64,000 nucleotides of DNA from Brevibacterium sp. W7.2 (GCF_018137945.1 NZ_CP073089.1:3100001-3164000); one strand, 5' to 3'; counted from the stretch's first letter, positions 10,740 to 19,873 are shown. Program-made: numbers and translations. Notes: a model not told the origin generated them from the letters alone.

Positions 10740-10769
10740 AGCATACGCATCGTCGGCGCGGAGAGTCAA
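10740..10769 (-). promoter_or_regulatory. Predicted hyi operon promoter
   Basis: On the minus strand TTGACT (10769-10764), an 18-bp spacer and TATGCT (10745-10740). Both hexamers fit the actinobacterial housekeeping consensus. Confidence 0.6.
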
Positions 10770-10787
10770 GACCCTTGCACCGAAGAC

Positions 10788-12074
10788 TCAGCCCTTGACG
10801 AGCTCGCCGTCGATCCACACGCGGGAGACGTCGGCGGGGGTGCCGAGGGCGAAGATCTTCGCGAGCGCGTCCTCATCGGAGCCCGCATGCGCGATGCCGA
10901 CGTCGAGCGGCTGCCCGGCCGTGGGGTCGATCCACACGGCGTCGAAGCGCTTGCCCACCGACAGGTCGCCGACCTCGGCGTCCAGTCCGAGCGCTGCGGC
11001 CCCGGCCGAGGTGGCGAGGTGAAGGAGGTGCGTCGACGTCAGCGGGACTCCCCCGGCCGGGTCGAGCTGCTGCATGAAGTACGCCTGCACGCCCTCTTTG
11101 AGCAGGGAGAACCCGATGCCGGCGCCGACGTCGGAGCCGAGCGCGACCCTCACTCCGGCGTCGAGGTGGCGGCGCAGCGGGAAGAACCCGCTCGCGAGGG
11201 CGGAGTTCGACGTCGGGCAGTGCGCGGCCGCCGCTCCGACCTCGGCCATCCGCGTCAGCTCCCGGTCGGTGGGGTGGACGTTGTGGGCGAGGATCGTCTG
11301 CGCGCCGAGCAGCCCGGCCCGATCGTAGGTGTCGAGGTAGTCGCGGGACTCGGGGTGGATCTCTGCGACCCCGGTGATCTCGTCGCGGTTCTCGTTGAGG
11401 TGGGAGGTCACCCAGATGCCCGGGTTGTCCCTGACGAGACCGCCGCCGGCGGCGAGCAGCTCGGGTCCCGCGGAGAAGGAGAACCGCGGGGTCACCGCGA
11501 AGCGCAGCCGCCCTCTCCCGTGCCAGCGGTCGATGAGCTCCTGGCTCTCGGTCACCGAGCGGTCGACGTCGGTGAGGAGGACCTCGGGGAGGTTGCGGTC
11601 GCTGGTGACCAGTCCCGTCGTCATCCGCAGCCCCACCTCGGCGGCGGAGGCGAAGAGGATGTCGACGGCGGAGGCGAAGTGCGATCCGAAGACCATCGCC
11701 GAGGTGGTCCCCGCCGAGGTCAGGCCTGTGAGGAACTCGTGGGCCACGGCACGGGCGTAGGCGTCGTCGCCGAGCTTCGACTCCTCGGGGAGGGCCGCCT
11801 CGTCGAGCCAGTCGAGGAGCGGCTTGCCGAGGTGGCCGATCGCCCGGACCTGCGGGTAGTGGACGTGGGTGTCGACGAACCCGGGCAGGAGGACCCCTGA
11901 GCGGAGGTCGGCGACCTCGGCGTAGGGGTGGCGCTCCCGCGCGGTCGCGAAGTCGGTGCGGGCGACGATGCGGCCGGCGTCGACGACGAGCGCGACATCG
12001 GCGTCGCTGCGCAGGGTGCCGCCGGTGAACGGATCGGTCGGGGTGTCGAGGATGCGGGCACGGAAGATCTGCAT
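10788..12074 (-). CDS. guaD: Guanine deaminase
   Basis: Zinc amidohydrolase converting guanine to xanthine, the substrate of the adjacent xanthine dehydrogenase. 428 residues. The metal site is seen in PGFVDTHVHYPQ, SHLNENRDE, LAHNVHPTDRE and GSDVGAG, and guanine deaminase features are HCPTSNSALASGFFPL and PLLDWLDEAALPEE. It follows xdhC by 40 bp on the same strand and is probably the last gene of the xdhA-xdhB-xdhC-guaD operon. Other purine or 8-oxoguanine deaminases are relatives, but the motif set fits GuaD best. Confidence 0.92.
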   Translation of the reverse strand: MQIFRARILDTPTDPFTGGTLRSDADVALVVDAGRIVARTDFATARERHPYAEVADLRSGVLLPGFVDTHVHYPQVRAIGHLGKPLLDWLDEAALPEESKLGDDAYARAVAHEFLTGLTSAGTTSAMVFGSHFASAVDILFASAAEVGLRMTTGLVTSDRNLPEVLLTDVDRSVTESQELIDRWHGRGRLRFAVTPRFSFSAGPELLAAGGGLVRDNPGIWVTSHLNENRDEITGVAEIHPESRDYLDTYDRAGLLGAQTILAHNVHPTDRELTRMAEVGAAAAHCPTSNSALASGFFPLRRHLDAGVRVALGSDVGAGIGFSLLKEGVQAYFMQQLDPAGGVPLTSTHLLHLATSAGAAALGLDAEVGDLSVGKRFDAVWIDPTAGQPLDVGIAHAGSDEDALAKIFALGTPADVSRVWIDGELVKG

Positions 12075-12114
12075 GGGGTGGACTCCTGAAGTCTGGAAGG
12101 TGGAATGGATCGGG

Positions 12115-12900
12115 TCAGGGCAGGCGGCTGAGCAGGTCGCCGGCGACGCTCACGGCGATCGTCGCCGGGCGCTTGCCGCTGACTGCGGGCAGGCCGATCG
12201 GGCACATGATCGTGTCGACGGCCTCGGGCGCATGCCCTTCGGTCTGGAGGGCCCGGCGGAAGCGCTGCCATTTCGCGCTCGAGCCGATGAGGCCGATGGA
12301 GCCGAGGTCTCCGCGCGTGAGCGCGGCGGCGCAGAGGTGGAGGTCCTCGGCGTGGTCGTGGGTCATGATGAGCACGTGCGCGCCGGCGGGCAGGCTCATC
12401 AGCACCTCTTCGCCGACGACGGCGAAGTGGCGGGTCACGGCGGCCACCGGGGCTTCGAGATGGTCGAGTTCGCTCAGCTGCTCTGGCCGCGAATCGGACA
12501 CATGGAGGTCGATGTCGTGGCGGGCGAGGATGCGGGTGAGTTCGAGCCCGATGTTGCCGATCCCGAAGATCGCGACGACGGCGGGCACGGGCAGCGGTTC
12601 GAGGAGGAGGGTGACCTCTCCCCCGCAGCACTGCCGCCCGTACTGCGCCGGGGCCTTGTCGTTGAGCCGCAGGCTGAGCATCTCGGGTTCGCTCTCCCCG
12701 CCGTCGAGGAGTGCGCGGGCACGGGTGACGGCCGTCATCTCGAGATTGCCTCCGCCGATGGTCCCGAAGAGGTCATCGGCGGAGACGATCATCTTCGCGC
12801 CGGCTTCCCGGGGGGCGTGTCCCCGGACCGAGGCGAGGGTGACGAGGACGGCCGGCACCCGAGCGCTGCGAAGCTCGGCTGCGGTGTCCATCCAGGTCAT
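12115..12900 (-). CDS. xdhC: XdhC family molybdenum cofactor insertion/sulfuration chaperone
   Basis: XdhC proteins bind the molybdenum cofactor, help it receive its terminal sulfur, and deliver it to xanthine dehydrogenase. 261 residues. An N-terminal XdhC/CoxI domain carries VRGHAPREAGAKMIV and GTIGGGNLE, a cysteine pair lies in YGRQCCGGEV, and a C-terminal Rossmann-like domain has FGIGNIGLELTRIL and ends in GLIGSSAKW and MCPIGLPAV. Its start overlaps the xdhB stop codon (ATGA), so it is coupled to the enzyme it matures. Confidence 0.94.
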   Translation of the reverse strand: MTWMDTAAELRSARVPAVLVTLASVRGHAPREAGAKMIVSADDLFGTIGGGNLEMTAVTRARALLDGGESEPEMLSLRLNDKAPAQYGRQCCGGEVTLLLEPLPVPAVVAIFGIGNIGLELTRILARHDIDLHVSDSRPEQLSELDHLEAPVAAVTRHFAVVGEEVLMSLPAGAHVLIMTHDHAEDLHLCAAALTRGDLGSIGLIGSSAKWQRFRRALQTEGHAPEAVDTIMCPIGLPAVSGKRPATIAVSVAGDLLSRLP

Positions 12901-15242
12901 GACGGCACGGGCTCCCGGGAGCGGACGGCCTCGAGTGCCCAGAACACGGCCTCCGGGGTCGCCGGGGATGCGAGTTCGACGACGGTGCCCGGGGCCCCGA
13001 AGGCGCCGACGGCCTCCCGCAGGGCCTCGCGGACGGAGAACGCGAGCATGAGCGGGGGTTCGCCGACGGCCTTCGAGCCGTAGACCGCGCCCTCCTCATG
13101 GGCCTTCTCCAGCAGCGCGACGTTGAAGACCTCGGGCATCTCGGAGAAGCTCGGGATCTTGTACGTGCTCGCGGCCTGCGTCGCCAGCCGTCCGCGGCTG
13201 GGCTTGTCGCTGTCGTCCCAGCGCAGGTCCTCGAGCGTGAGCCACCCGGCGCCCTGGACGAAGCCGCCCTCGATCTGGCCGAGGTCGATGAGCGGGGAGA
13301 GCGAATCCCCGACGTCGTGGACGATGTCGACGCGGCGCAGCGTGTACGAGCCGTCGAAGCGGCTGACCTCGACCTCGCTGACGGCCGCCCCGTACGCGAA
13401 GTACTTGAACGGCTCCCCGCGCATCTCCGCGAGGTTCCAGTGGAGTCCCTCGGTGCGGTAGAAGCCGGAGGCCGAGAGCTGGATCCGCTGGAAGTACGCG
13501 GTGTTGATGAGCTCCTCCCACGTGATCGTCTTCGCCGACGAGAGGGCGCTGACGATGCCGCGGCTGATCTCGACCTCGTGGGCGGGCGCCCCGAGGAGGC
13601 CCGCGGCGACGTGCCTGAGCCGACCGAGGATCTGCTCGCACGCGTCCTTGACGGCTCCCCCGTTGAGGTCGGAGCCGGAGCTCGCCGCCGTCGCCGAGGT
13701 GTTGGGGACCTTGTCCGTGCGCGTGGGCGCGAGCCGCACCGTCGACAGCGGGACCCCGAGGCTCGTGGCCGCGACCTGGAGCATCTTCATGTGCAGGCCC
13801 TGCCCCATCTCCGTGCCGCCGTGGGTGACGAGGACGGAGCCGTCCTTGTAGACGAGGACGAGGGCCCCGCCCTGGTTGAAGGCGGTGAGGTTGAAGGAGA
13901 TCCCGAACTTCACCGGCGTGATCGCCAGCCCCCGCTTGACGTCGTCGTGGGCGGCGTTGAACTCGGCGATCTCCGCCCGCCGGGTCTCGACGTCGCCGGC
14001 GGCGAGCACCTGATCCCAGCACGCCTCCATCCGGTCGGGATGGCGCACGGGCTGGTAGTACGGGGTGTCCTGTCCGGCCTGGTAGAAGTTGCGTCGGCGC
14101 AGCTCGGCGGCGTCGATGCCCAGCTGCGGGGCGACGCGGCCGAGGATGTCCTCCATGACGAGCATCCCCTGCGGTCCGCCGAACCCGCGGAACGCCGTCT
14201 GCGAGGTCTTGTGGCATTTCGCGATGCGTCCGTGGACGCGGATGTTGGGCACCCAGTACGCGTTGTCGATGTGGCACATCGCGCGGGTGAGCACGGGTTC
14301 GGAGAGGTCGAGGCTCCACCCGCCGTCGGCGGTGAGCGTCGCCTCGAGGGCGAGGATCCGCCCGTCGTCGTCGAACCCGATCCGCCAGGTCGAGTGGAAG
14401 CCGTGGCGCTTGCCGGTCATCGTGATGTCGAGGGTGCGGCTCAGCCGCAGCCGCACGGGGCGGCCGGTGAGCTTCGCGCCGAGGGCGGCGAGGGCGGCGT
14501 AGCCGTGGGGCTGCATCTCCTTGCCGCCGAATCCTCCGCCCATCCGCAGGCACTGGACGGTCACCTCGTTGGCGGGGATCCCGAGGACATGGGAGACGAT
14601 GTCCTGGGTCTCCGTCGGATGCTGGGTCGAGCACTGGATGAAGACCTGGCCGTTCTCGTCGACGTGGGCGAGCGAGGCCTGGGTCTCGAGGTAGAAGTGC
14701 TCCTGGCCGGCGAACTCGAACTCTCCTGCGAAGACGTGCGCGGCGTCGGCGAAGGCCCCGTCGACGTCGCCCTTGTCGATCGTCGGCTGGATGCCGTGGA
14801 AGCTGCCGGCGGCGATCGCCTCGGGGACGGTGACGAGCGACGGCAGCGGGGTGACCTCGGCGGTGACGGCCTGCGCTCCGGCCTTCGCGGCTTCGAGGTC
14901 CTCTCCGAGGACCCAGGCCAGGGGCTGGCCGAAGTACATGATCTCGTCGACGGGCAGCATCGGCTCGTCGTGTTTGACGCCCTGGTCGTTGACGCCGGGG
15001 ATGTCCGCGGCGGTGATGACCCGCACGACCCCGGGCACCGCGAGGGCGGGTGCGGTGTCGAGGGAGTCGAGGCGCGCGTGCGCGTGCTCGGACCTCACCG
15101 GGAATGCGTGGAGGACGCCGGTCAGGCGCCCGACGAGGTCGTCGGTGTAGAGGGCGGCGCCGGTGACGTGGCCGAACGCGCTTTCGTGGTGGTGGCTCTC
15201 GCCGACGACGGGGTCGGCGGGGCGCTGGGACAGCTGGCTCAT
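12897..15242 (-). CDS. xdhB: Xanthine dehydrogenase molybdopterin-binding subunit
   Basis: Large catalytic subunit of xanthine dehydrogenase, which oxidises hypoxanthine and xanthine to urate. 781 residues, like two-subunit bacterial XDHs. Molybdopterin contacts appear in RMGGGFGGKEMQPHG and AFRGFGGPQGM, and the catalytic glutamate is in GSKAVGEPPLMLA near the C terminus. Substrate-site arginine and glutamate candidates are present in the middle third. The gene overlaps xdhA upstream and xdhC downstream by ATGA, so the three are translated together. Confidence 0.96.
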   Translation of the reverse strand: MSQLSQRPADPVVGESHHHESAFGHVTGAALYTDDLVGRLTGVLHAFPVRSEHAHARLDSLDTAPALAVPGVVRVITAADIPGVNDQGVKHDEPMLPVDEIMYFGQPLAWVLGEDLEAAKAGAQAVTAEVTPLPSLVTVPEAIAAGSFHGIQPTIDKGDVDGAFADAAHVFAGEFEFAGQEHFYLETQASLAHVDENGQVFIQCSTQHPTETQDIVSHVLGIPANEVTVQCLRMGGGFGGKEMQPHGYAALAALGAKLTGRPVRLRLSRTLDITMTGKRHGFHSTWRIGFDDDGRILALEATLTADGGWSLDLSEPVLTRAMCHIDNAYWVPNIRVHGRIAKCHKTSQTAFRGFGGPQGMLVMEDILGRVAPQLGIDAAELRRRNFYQAGQDTPYYQPVRHPDRMEACWDQVLAAGDVETRRAEIAEFNAAHDDVKRGLAITPVKFGISFNLTAFNQGGALVLVYKDGSVLVTHGGTEMGQGLHMKMLQVAATSLGVPLSTVRLAPTRTDKVPNTSATAASSGSDLNGGAVKDACEQILGRLRHVAAGLLGAPAHEVEISRGIVSALSSAKTITWEELINTAYFQRIQLSASGFYRTEGLHWNLAEMRGEPFKYFAYGAAVSEVEVSRFDGSYTLRRVDIVHDVGDSLSPLIDLGQIEGGFVQGAGWLTLEDLRWDDSDKPSRGRLATQAASTYKIPSFSEMPEVFNVALLEKAHEEGAVYGSKAVGEPPLMLAFSVREALREAVGAFGAPGTVVELASPATPEAVFWALEAVRSREPVPS

Positions 15243-16684
15243 CGTCCGGCCTCCTCGGTCATCGCGGCGAGCTGTTCGGCGTAGAACCGCTCGAGGGAGG
15301 AGCGGAGCATCGCCGTGCGGTACTGCGCGCTCGCCCGGTGGTCGTCCATCGGCGTGCCCTCCGCGGCGAGCGTCTCCGCCGCCGCGTGGACGGTCTCGAG
15401 CGTCCAGGGCCGGCCTTCGAGCTCGGCTTCCGTCGCCCGGGCCCGCAGCGGTGTCGCGGCCACTCCGCCGAGGCCGATGCGGGCCTTGACCACCACCCCG
15501 TCGACGACGTCGACGGCGTAGCCGATCGCGACGGAGGAGATGTCGTCGAAGCGCCGCTTCGCGATCTTCTGGAACGACGTCAGGGGTGTCAGCGGCAGGG
15601 GGATCCGCACCGCGGAGATGAGTTCGCCGGGCTGCCGCACGGTCTGCCGGTAGCCGGTGAAGTAGTCGGCGAGCGGCACGGTGCGCTCACCGTCGCGCGA
15701 GGCGAGCACGAGCTCGGCCTCGAGGGCGAGGAGGGCCGGCGGGGTGTCCCCGATCGGCGATCCGGTGCCGAGGTTGCCGCCGATCGTCGCCCCGTTGCGG
15801 ATGAGGCGGGAGGCGAACTGCGGGAAGAGCTTGCCGAGCAGCGGCACGCTGCCGGCGAGTCCGCGTTCGACCTCGCTCAGGGTCAGGGCGGCGCCGATCT
15901 CGATGTGGTCGGCGGTGCGCCGGATGCCGCGCAGCTCGGGCAGCCGGTCGATGGCGAGAAGCGACTTCGCGCGCACGCCCTTGATGTTGACCTCGACACC
16001 CCAGTCGGTGGCGCCGGCGACGAGGAGGACGTCGGGGTCGTCGGCGAGGATGCCGAGCGCCTCGGCGAGGTCGGCGGGGCGGCGATAGCGGCCCAGCTCC
16101 CCGGTCGGGGTGTCGGGGCGGTGGAGATCGGTGGGCGCCGAGGCGGGGGCGGGGTCGGCCATCCGGGCGGCCAGGGTGTCGGTGGCCTCTGGGGTGCCGA
16201 GTGCCTGTGCGGCGTCCTTGATCGGACGGTATCCGGTGCAGCGGCAGAGGTTGCCCGAGAGCGCGTGGAGATCGAACTCCTCCCGTCCGGGGCGGTAGTA
16301 TTCGGCGGCCATCGAGCAGATGAAGCCGGGTGTGCAGTAGCCGCACTGGGATCCCCCGCGCACGGCCATCTCCTCGGCGACGGGGTGGATGTGGTCACCG
16401 GCCGAGAGTCCCTCGGCCGTGATGACCTCCTGGCCGTCGAGGGCCGCGGCCGGCAGGAGACAGGAATTCACCGACGTCCAGCGGGTCGTGCCGTCGCCGT
16501 CGGGTCGCGCGATGAGGATCGCGCAGGCTCCGCATTCGCCTTCCGCGCAGCCTTCCTTGGCTGCGGTCAGGCCCTCGCCGCGGAGGAAGTCGAGGGCATT
16601 GGTATGGGTGGGACCGTCGAAGTCGCGATCGGTGCCGTTGACCGAGATCCGACAGGCCGAGCGTTCTGTGGTCGACGCTGACAT
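15239..16684 (-). CDS. xdhA: Xanthine dehydrogenase small subunit (2Fe-2S and FAD domains)
   Basis: Electron-transfer subunit that carries electrons from the molybdenum site through two 2Fe-2S clusters to FAD. 481 residues from the ATG at 16684, which has AGGAGGT seven bases upstream. An ATG at 16720 lacks a ribosome site. Cluster ligands are C46, C51, C54 and C75 (plant ferredoxin type) and C114, C117, C147 and C149. The FAD-binding domain shows LLVAGATDWGVEV and ATIGGNLGTGSPIGD. It is the first gene of xdhA-xdhB-xdhC-guaD. No copy of the purine palindrome was found in its upstream region. Confidence 0.95.
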   Translation of the reverse strand: MSASTTERSACRISVNGTDRDFDGPTHTNALDFLRGEGLTAAKEGCAEGECGACAILIARPDGDGTTRWTSVNSCLLPAAALDGQEVITAEGLSAGDHIHPVAEEMAVRGGSQCGYCTPGFICSMAAEYYRPGREEFDLHALSGNLCRCTGYRPIKDAAQALGTPEATDTLAARMADPAPASAPTDLHRPDTPTGELGRYRRPADLAEALGILADDPDVLLVAGATDWGVEVNIKGVRAKSLLAIDRLPELRGIRRTADHIEIGAALTLSEVERGLAGSVPLLGKLFPQFASRLIRNGATIGGNLGTGSPIGDTPPALLALEAELVLASRDGERTVPLADYFTGYRQTVRQPGELISAVRIPLPLTPLTSFQKIAKRRFDDISSVAIGYAVDVVDGVVVKARIGLGGVAATPLRARATEAELEGRPWTLETVHAAAETLAAEGTPMDDHRASAQYRTAMLRSSLERFYAEQLAAMTEEAGR

Positions 16685-16796
16685 CGCACTCACCTCCTGC
16701 GCCTCAGCGAGGAGGCGCACAGTGCATGGTTGGAACAGTTGCGCTGGCTCTCCGAGACTTCTGGTTATCCATGCGAACAGCAGCGGAGAGCGGTCG

Positions 16797-16816
16797 GCGG
16801 GGCGTCATCGCCCCGC
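16797..16816. terminator. Short GC hairpin downstream of the purine permease
   Basis: GCGGGGCG-TCAT-CGCCCCGC, a perfect 8-bp stem between the permease stop and the xdhA promoter region. It could end the permease transcript. The rest of the 190-bp gap shows no confident promoter. Confidence 0.45.
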
Positions 16817-16821
16817 GGGCG

Positions 16822-16881
16822 TCAGTCGCCGTGGGCGATCTGTCCCTTCCCCCACGCGGTGTGCTCCGTCACAATGCTCAT
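16822..16881 (-). CDS. Possible 19-residue ORF overlapping the permease stop codon
   Basis: ATG at 16881 shares ATGA with the permease stop codon and encodes MSIVTEHTAWGKGQIAHGD, then TGA. The overlap is the same as real coupled genes in this region, but the peptide is very short and I recognise no family. It could be a chance frame or a small permease-associated peptide. Confidence 0.2.
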   Translation of the reverse strand: MSIVTEHTAWGKGQIAHGD

Positions 16882-18365
16882 CCTCCCAAGATAGCCGAAA
16901 TGGGGCCGCGAACGAAGTAGAGGACGAATCCGGCGGAGACGATCCACAGCAGCCAGTGGACGTGCTGTCCGCGACGGCTGAACGCGTGGATGAGCGCCCA
17001 CGAGATGAAGCCGACGCCGATGCCGTTGGCGATCGAGTAGGTCAGCGGCATCGTCACCATGGTGAGGAAGACCGGCAGCGAGGTGCGGAAGTCGCTGAGG
17101 TCGATCTCGCGGATCTGCGTGACCATCATGGCGCCGACGACGACGAGGGCGGCGGCGCCGGCCTCCATCGGGATGACGCCGATGAGCGGGGCGAAGAACA
17201 TCGAGAGGAGGAAGAGTACACCGGTGACGATCGCGGCCAGTCCGGTTCTCGCGCCTTCGGCGATGCCGGCGGCGGAGTCGACGAACACCGTGTTCGACGA
17301 GGCGGACGCGCCACCGCCGGCGACGGCGCCGAGGCCCTCGATGACGAAGGCGCTGCGGATGCGGGGGAACATGCCGTCCTTCGTCTGGAGTCCCGCGCTG
17401 CGGGCCAGACCCGTCATCGTGCCCATCGCGTCGAAGAAGTTCGTGAACACGAGGGTGAAGACGAGCATCGTCGCAGCGAGCACGCCGATGCGCTCGAAGG
17501 CTCCGAAGAGGTCGAACGCGCCGATGAGCCCGAAGTCGGGCAGCGCGACGATCTGGTCGGGCAGCTGCGGTGCGCTGAGGTTCCAGCCGGCCGGGTCGGG
17601 GTTGACCGGGTCGCCGACGGTGCCGAGCTTCGCGAACGCCTGGATGATGATCGCGGCGATCGTCGCGACGATCATGCCGATGAGGATGCCGCCGGGCACC
17701 TTCCGCGCGACGAGGACGCCGATGAGGATGAGGGCGCCGATGAACACGAGCGTCGGCAGCGACGTGATCGACCCGTCCTGTCCCAGCTGCACGGGCGGAC
17801 CGGCCGGGGTGCGGGTGACGAAGCCGGAGTTGACGAACCCGATGAACGCGATGAAGAGGCCGATGCCGACCGTGATGGCGATCTTGAGCGCGTGGGGAAC
17901 CGCGTTGAAGATCGCCGTGCGGATGCCGGTGGCGCCGAGGAGGACGATGATGATGCCGTTGATGATGACGAGTCCCATCGCCTCGGCCCAGGTCACCTCC
18001 TGGACGACGGAGACGGCGAGGAAGCTGTTCATCCCCAGGCCGGCGGCGAGCGCGAACGGCAGCTTGGCGATGACGCCGAAGAGGATCGTGATGAGTCCCG
18101 CGACGAGCCCGGTGACGGCCGTGAGCTGAGCGAAGTCGAGCGTGCCGCCGGCGACGTCGGCGGAGCCGCCGAGGATGAGCGGGTTGAGCACGACGATGTA
18201 GGCCATCGCGACGAAGGCGACGATGCCTCCGCGGATCTCCTGCTTGACCGAGGAACCGCGCTTGGTTATCTCGAAGAATCTGTCCAGTGCGCCCGAGCTG
18301 CGGGCGGCGGCGTCCGTGTCCTGCCGCTGGTCGTCGTTCGACACTTCTTTGTCTGCCATTGTCAT
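16878..18365 (-). CDS. NCS2 (AzgA-type) purine nucleobase permease
   Basis: Membrane transporter of the nucleobase-cation symporter-2 family, AzgA/PbuG branch. These normally import adenine, guanine or hypoxanthine with protons. 495 residues with about 12 to 13 hydrophobic segments. Branch motifs are AAGLGMNSFLAVSVV and VFTNFFDAMGTMTGLA. The ATG at 18365 follows a GAGGTGG ribosome site. An in-frame ATG at 18404 has none. The gene lies between tRNA-Ser and the xanthine dehydrogenase operon, so it probably feeds guanine and hypoxanthine to guaD and Xdh. A 35-bp imperfect inverted repeat upstream contains the purine-type element. Confidence 0.92.
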   Translation of the reverse strand: MTMADKEVSNDDQRQDTDAAARSSGALDRFFEITKRGSSVKQEIRGGIVAFVAMAYIVVLNPLILGGSADVAGGTLDFAQLTAVTGLVAGLITILFGVIAKLPFALAAGLGMNSFLAVSVVQEVTWAEAMGLVIINGIIIVLLGATGIRTAIFNAVPHALKIAITVGIGLFIAFIGFVNSGFVTRTPAGPPVQLGQDGSITSLPTLVFIGALILIGVLVARKVPGGILIGMIVATIAAIIIQAFAKLGTVGDPVNPDPAGWNLSAPQLPDQIVALPDFGLIGAFDLFGAFERIGVLAATMLVFTLVFTNFFDAMGTMTGLARSAGLQTKDGMFPRIRSAFVIEGLGAVAGGGASASSNTVFVDSAAGIAEGARTGLAAIVTGVLFLLSMFFAPLIGVIPMEAGAAALVVVGAMMVTQIREIDLSDFRTSLPVFLTMVTMPLTYSIANGIGVGFISWALIHAFSRRGQHVHWLLWIVSAGFVLYFVRGPISAILGG

Positions 18366-18444
18366 GGACCACCTCAAACTGTTCGATTTGGTCGGCTGTG
18401 ACATCGTCGTCGCAGCCCTGCGCCTTGAACGTGCGCAACGAAAG

Positions 18445-18479
18445 AGAAATATCCTTCCATGATGCGGAAAAATATTTCT
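18445..18479. promoter_or_regulatory. 35-bp inverted repeat upstream of the purine permease
   Basis: Two 14-bp arms with two mismatches around a 7-nt centre. The core read on the minus strand is TTCCGCATCATGGAA (18469-18455). It matches the hyi palindrome TTCCGTATTACGGAA at 12 of 15 positions, and all three differences are pyrimidine exchanges. A TTGACA lies about 35 bp further upstream (18521-18516, minus strand). Confidence 0.55.
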
Positions 18480-18579
18480 ATTTCATCCCGACAGTCTCGC
18501 GTCTCACGGTCGGTGTGTCAATCGTCACAGGCGAAGTGCAACCCATTCGAGACCCTGGCCGTGACGGGCCCGGACACAC

Positions 18580-18607
18580 GAAAACCCCCGGCTGACCAGG
18601 GGTTTTC
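18580..18607. terminator. Terminator of the tRNA-Ser gene
   Basis: GAAAACCCC and GGGGTTTTC with a 10-nt spacer, directly downstream of the tRNA 3' end on the minus strand. The A/T-rich outer arms resemble an intrinsic terminator with a U-tract. Confidence 0.8.
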
Positions 18608-18609
18608 AT

Positions 18610-18700
18610 TGGCGGTGGCGGTGGGATTTGAACCCACGGTACGGGGTTACCGTACACAACATTTCGAGTGTTGCACCTTCGGCCGCTCGGACACGCCACC
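18610..18700 (-). tRNA. tRNA-Ser, anticodon CGA
   Basis: Acceptor stem GGTGGCG pairs with CGCCACC, followed by discriminator G and an encoded CCA (18612-18610). The anticodon loop CTCGAAA between CAACA and TGTTG gives anticodon CGA (18666-18664), reading UCG. A long variable arm (TGTACGG..CCGTACC) and a T-arm GTGGG-TTCAAAT-CCCAC complete a type II serine tRNA. Confidence 0.97.
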
Positions 18701-18758
18701 GCCGACAACAATACAGTCGGTGCCGGGAGCGGGCCAAATCGGATCGGGGTGAGTGCGG

Positions 18759-19196
18759 TCACGTCCCCCGCTTGGCCGTGAAGAAGTCGCTGAGCAGGGC
18801 CGCCGCCGCGCTCTCCTGCACCCCGGAGTAGACCTCGGGGTGGTGGAGTGCCGCCCGATCGCGCGGCAGATCCCACACCGACCCGACTGCTCCGGCCTTC
18901 TCGTCGAAGGCCCCGAAGACGAGGCGGGCGACCCGGGCGCCGATGAGCGCTCCGGCGCACATCGCGCACGGCTCGAGGGTGACGACGAGGGTGCACCCGT
19001 CGAGGCGCCACCGCCCGGTCGTCGCGGCGGCCTGCCGCAGGGCCAGCAGTTCGGCATGGCCGAGCGGATCCTCGTCGACCTCCCGCCGGTTGTGGCCGGT
19101 CCCGATGACCCGACCCTCGGAGTCGAGGACGACGGCCCCGACGGGAACGTCGTCGTGCGCGGGTGCCCGGGCCGCCTCGGCGAGGGCGAGGGCCAT
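18759..19196 (-). CDS. tadA: tRNA(adenine34) deaminase TadA
   Basis: Zinc deaminase that converts A34 of tRNA-Arg(ACG) to inosine. The zinc ligands and proton-shuttle glutamate are in GHAELLAL and the two cysteines in [11 protein letters not shown]. From the ATG at 19196 the product has 145 residues ([20 protein letters not shown]). The frame stays open upstream through [20 protein letters not shown] to a CTG at 19259 that overlaps the stop codon of the preceding gene, so the true start may be that non-standard codon. It follows the tRNA-deaminase-associated gene, the usual actinobacterial order. Confidence 0.92.
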   Translation of the reverse strand: MALALAEAARAPAHDDVPVGAVVLDSEGRVIGTGHNRREVDEDPLGHAELLALRQAAATTGRWRLDGCTLVVTLEPCAMCAGALIGARVARLVFGAFDEKAGAVGSVWDLPRDRAALHHPEVYSGVQESAAAALLSDFFTAKRGT

Positions 19197-19255
19197 CCAC
19201 GCGGAGAAGTGCGGATGCCCGCCGAAGCCGAGCTCATCGGCACGGGTGTCGTGGC

Positions 19256-19813
19256 TCAGCGTGCGGCCTCGAGCTGATCGGCGAAGCCGACGGTCTCCCC
19301 GACGTGGGCGACGACGCGCGCCGGATCCGAGGGGTACTTCTCGACCTGCTCGATGAGGTCGGCGGGGGCGAGTCCGCGGTCGGCGAAGATGTCGGCGTCG
19401 CCGCCCCATTCGCCGTCGCCGTCGAAGTCGAGCATCTCGACCTCGTCCTCGACGTCGTCGTCCTCGTCATCGGCGTCCGGCTCCTCCGCATCGAGCCCGA
19501 ACTCCTCCTCGGGTTCGGCTTCGTACGCATCGTCCGGGGAGTCGAGGTAGTCGGCGAAGATCTCCGCGAACGGGCTGAGCTCGACGGCGCCGAGATCCGA
19601 GATGAAGACCTTGACCTCGTTGTCCGCGGCGAGGCGGACGAGACCGAACCATTCGTCCTCGTGTTCGATGACGGCGACGGCCTCCCCGTCATCGGTTCCC
19701 GCACTCCGCATCATGTCGACAAGGCTGTCGAGGTCCGTGGCGTCGCGGACGTCGACATCGAGAGCGCGGAAGCCGTCGCTCGACTCGGCAAGGATCTCAG
19801 TGAAGTAGGACAT
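19256..19813 (-). CDS. tRNA adenosine deaminase-associated protein
   Basis: Protein of unknown function found beside tadA in actinobacteria. 185 residues from [15 protein letters not shown] at 19813. The N-terminal two thirds look like a compact domain ([20 protein letters not shown]). A strongly acidic stretch around residues 105 to 145 ([20 protein letters not shown] and on) interrupts it, and a helical C-terminal part ends EAAR. It is immediately upstream of tadA and divergent from upp. The association is known only from gene order as far as I recall. Confidence 0.82.
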   Translation of the reverse strand: MSYFTEILAESSDGFRALDVDVRDATDLDSLVDMMRSAGTDDGEAVAVIEHEDEWFGLVRLAADNEVKVFISDLGAVELSPFAEIFADYLDSPDDAYEAEPEEEFGLDAEEPDADDEDDDVEDEVEMLDFDGDGEWGGDADIFADRGLAPADLIEQVEKYPSDPARVVAHVGETVGFADQLEAAR

Positions 19814-19861
19814 GACTCCATTGTGGACTCTTCCCCCGGCTTTCACCACAGCCGATTCCCG

Positions 19862-19867
19862 TACCAT
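19862..19867 (+). promoter_or_regulatory. -10 box of upp, apparently leaderless
   Basis: TACCAT (TAnnnT type) ends 6 bp before the upp ATG, so transcription would start at or next to the start codon. There is no ribosome-binding site upstream of upp. Confidence 0.5.
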
Positions 19868-19873
19868 CTGAGT

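Noticed and set aside
13098..15284. Open frame of 728 codons on the plus strand opposite xdhB
   Set aside because: It is a shadow of the molybdopterin subunit gene. No recognisable motif and no ribosome site.
16684..16720. Upstream ATG at 16720 as the xdhA start
   Set aside because: It has no ribosome site and adds residues outside the ferredoxin domain. The ATG at 16684 has AGGAGGT at good spacing.
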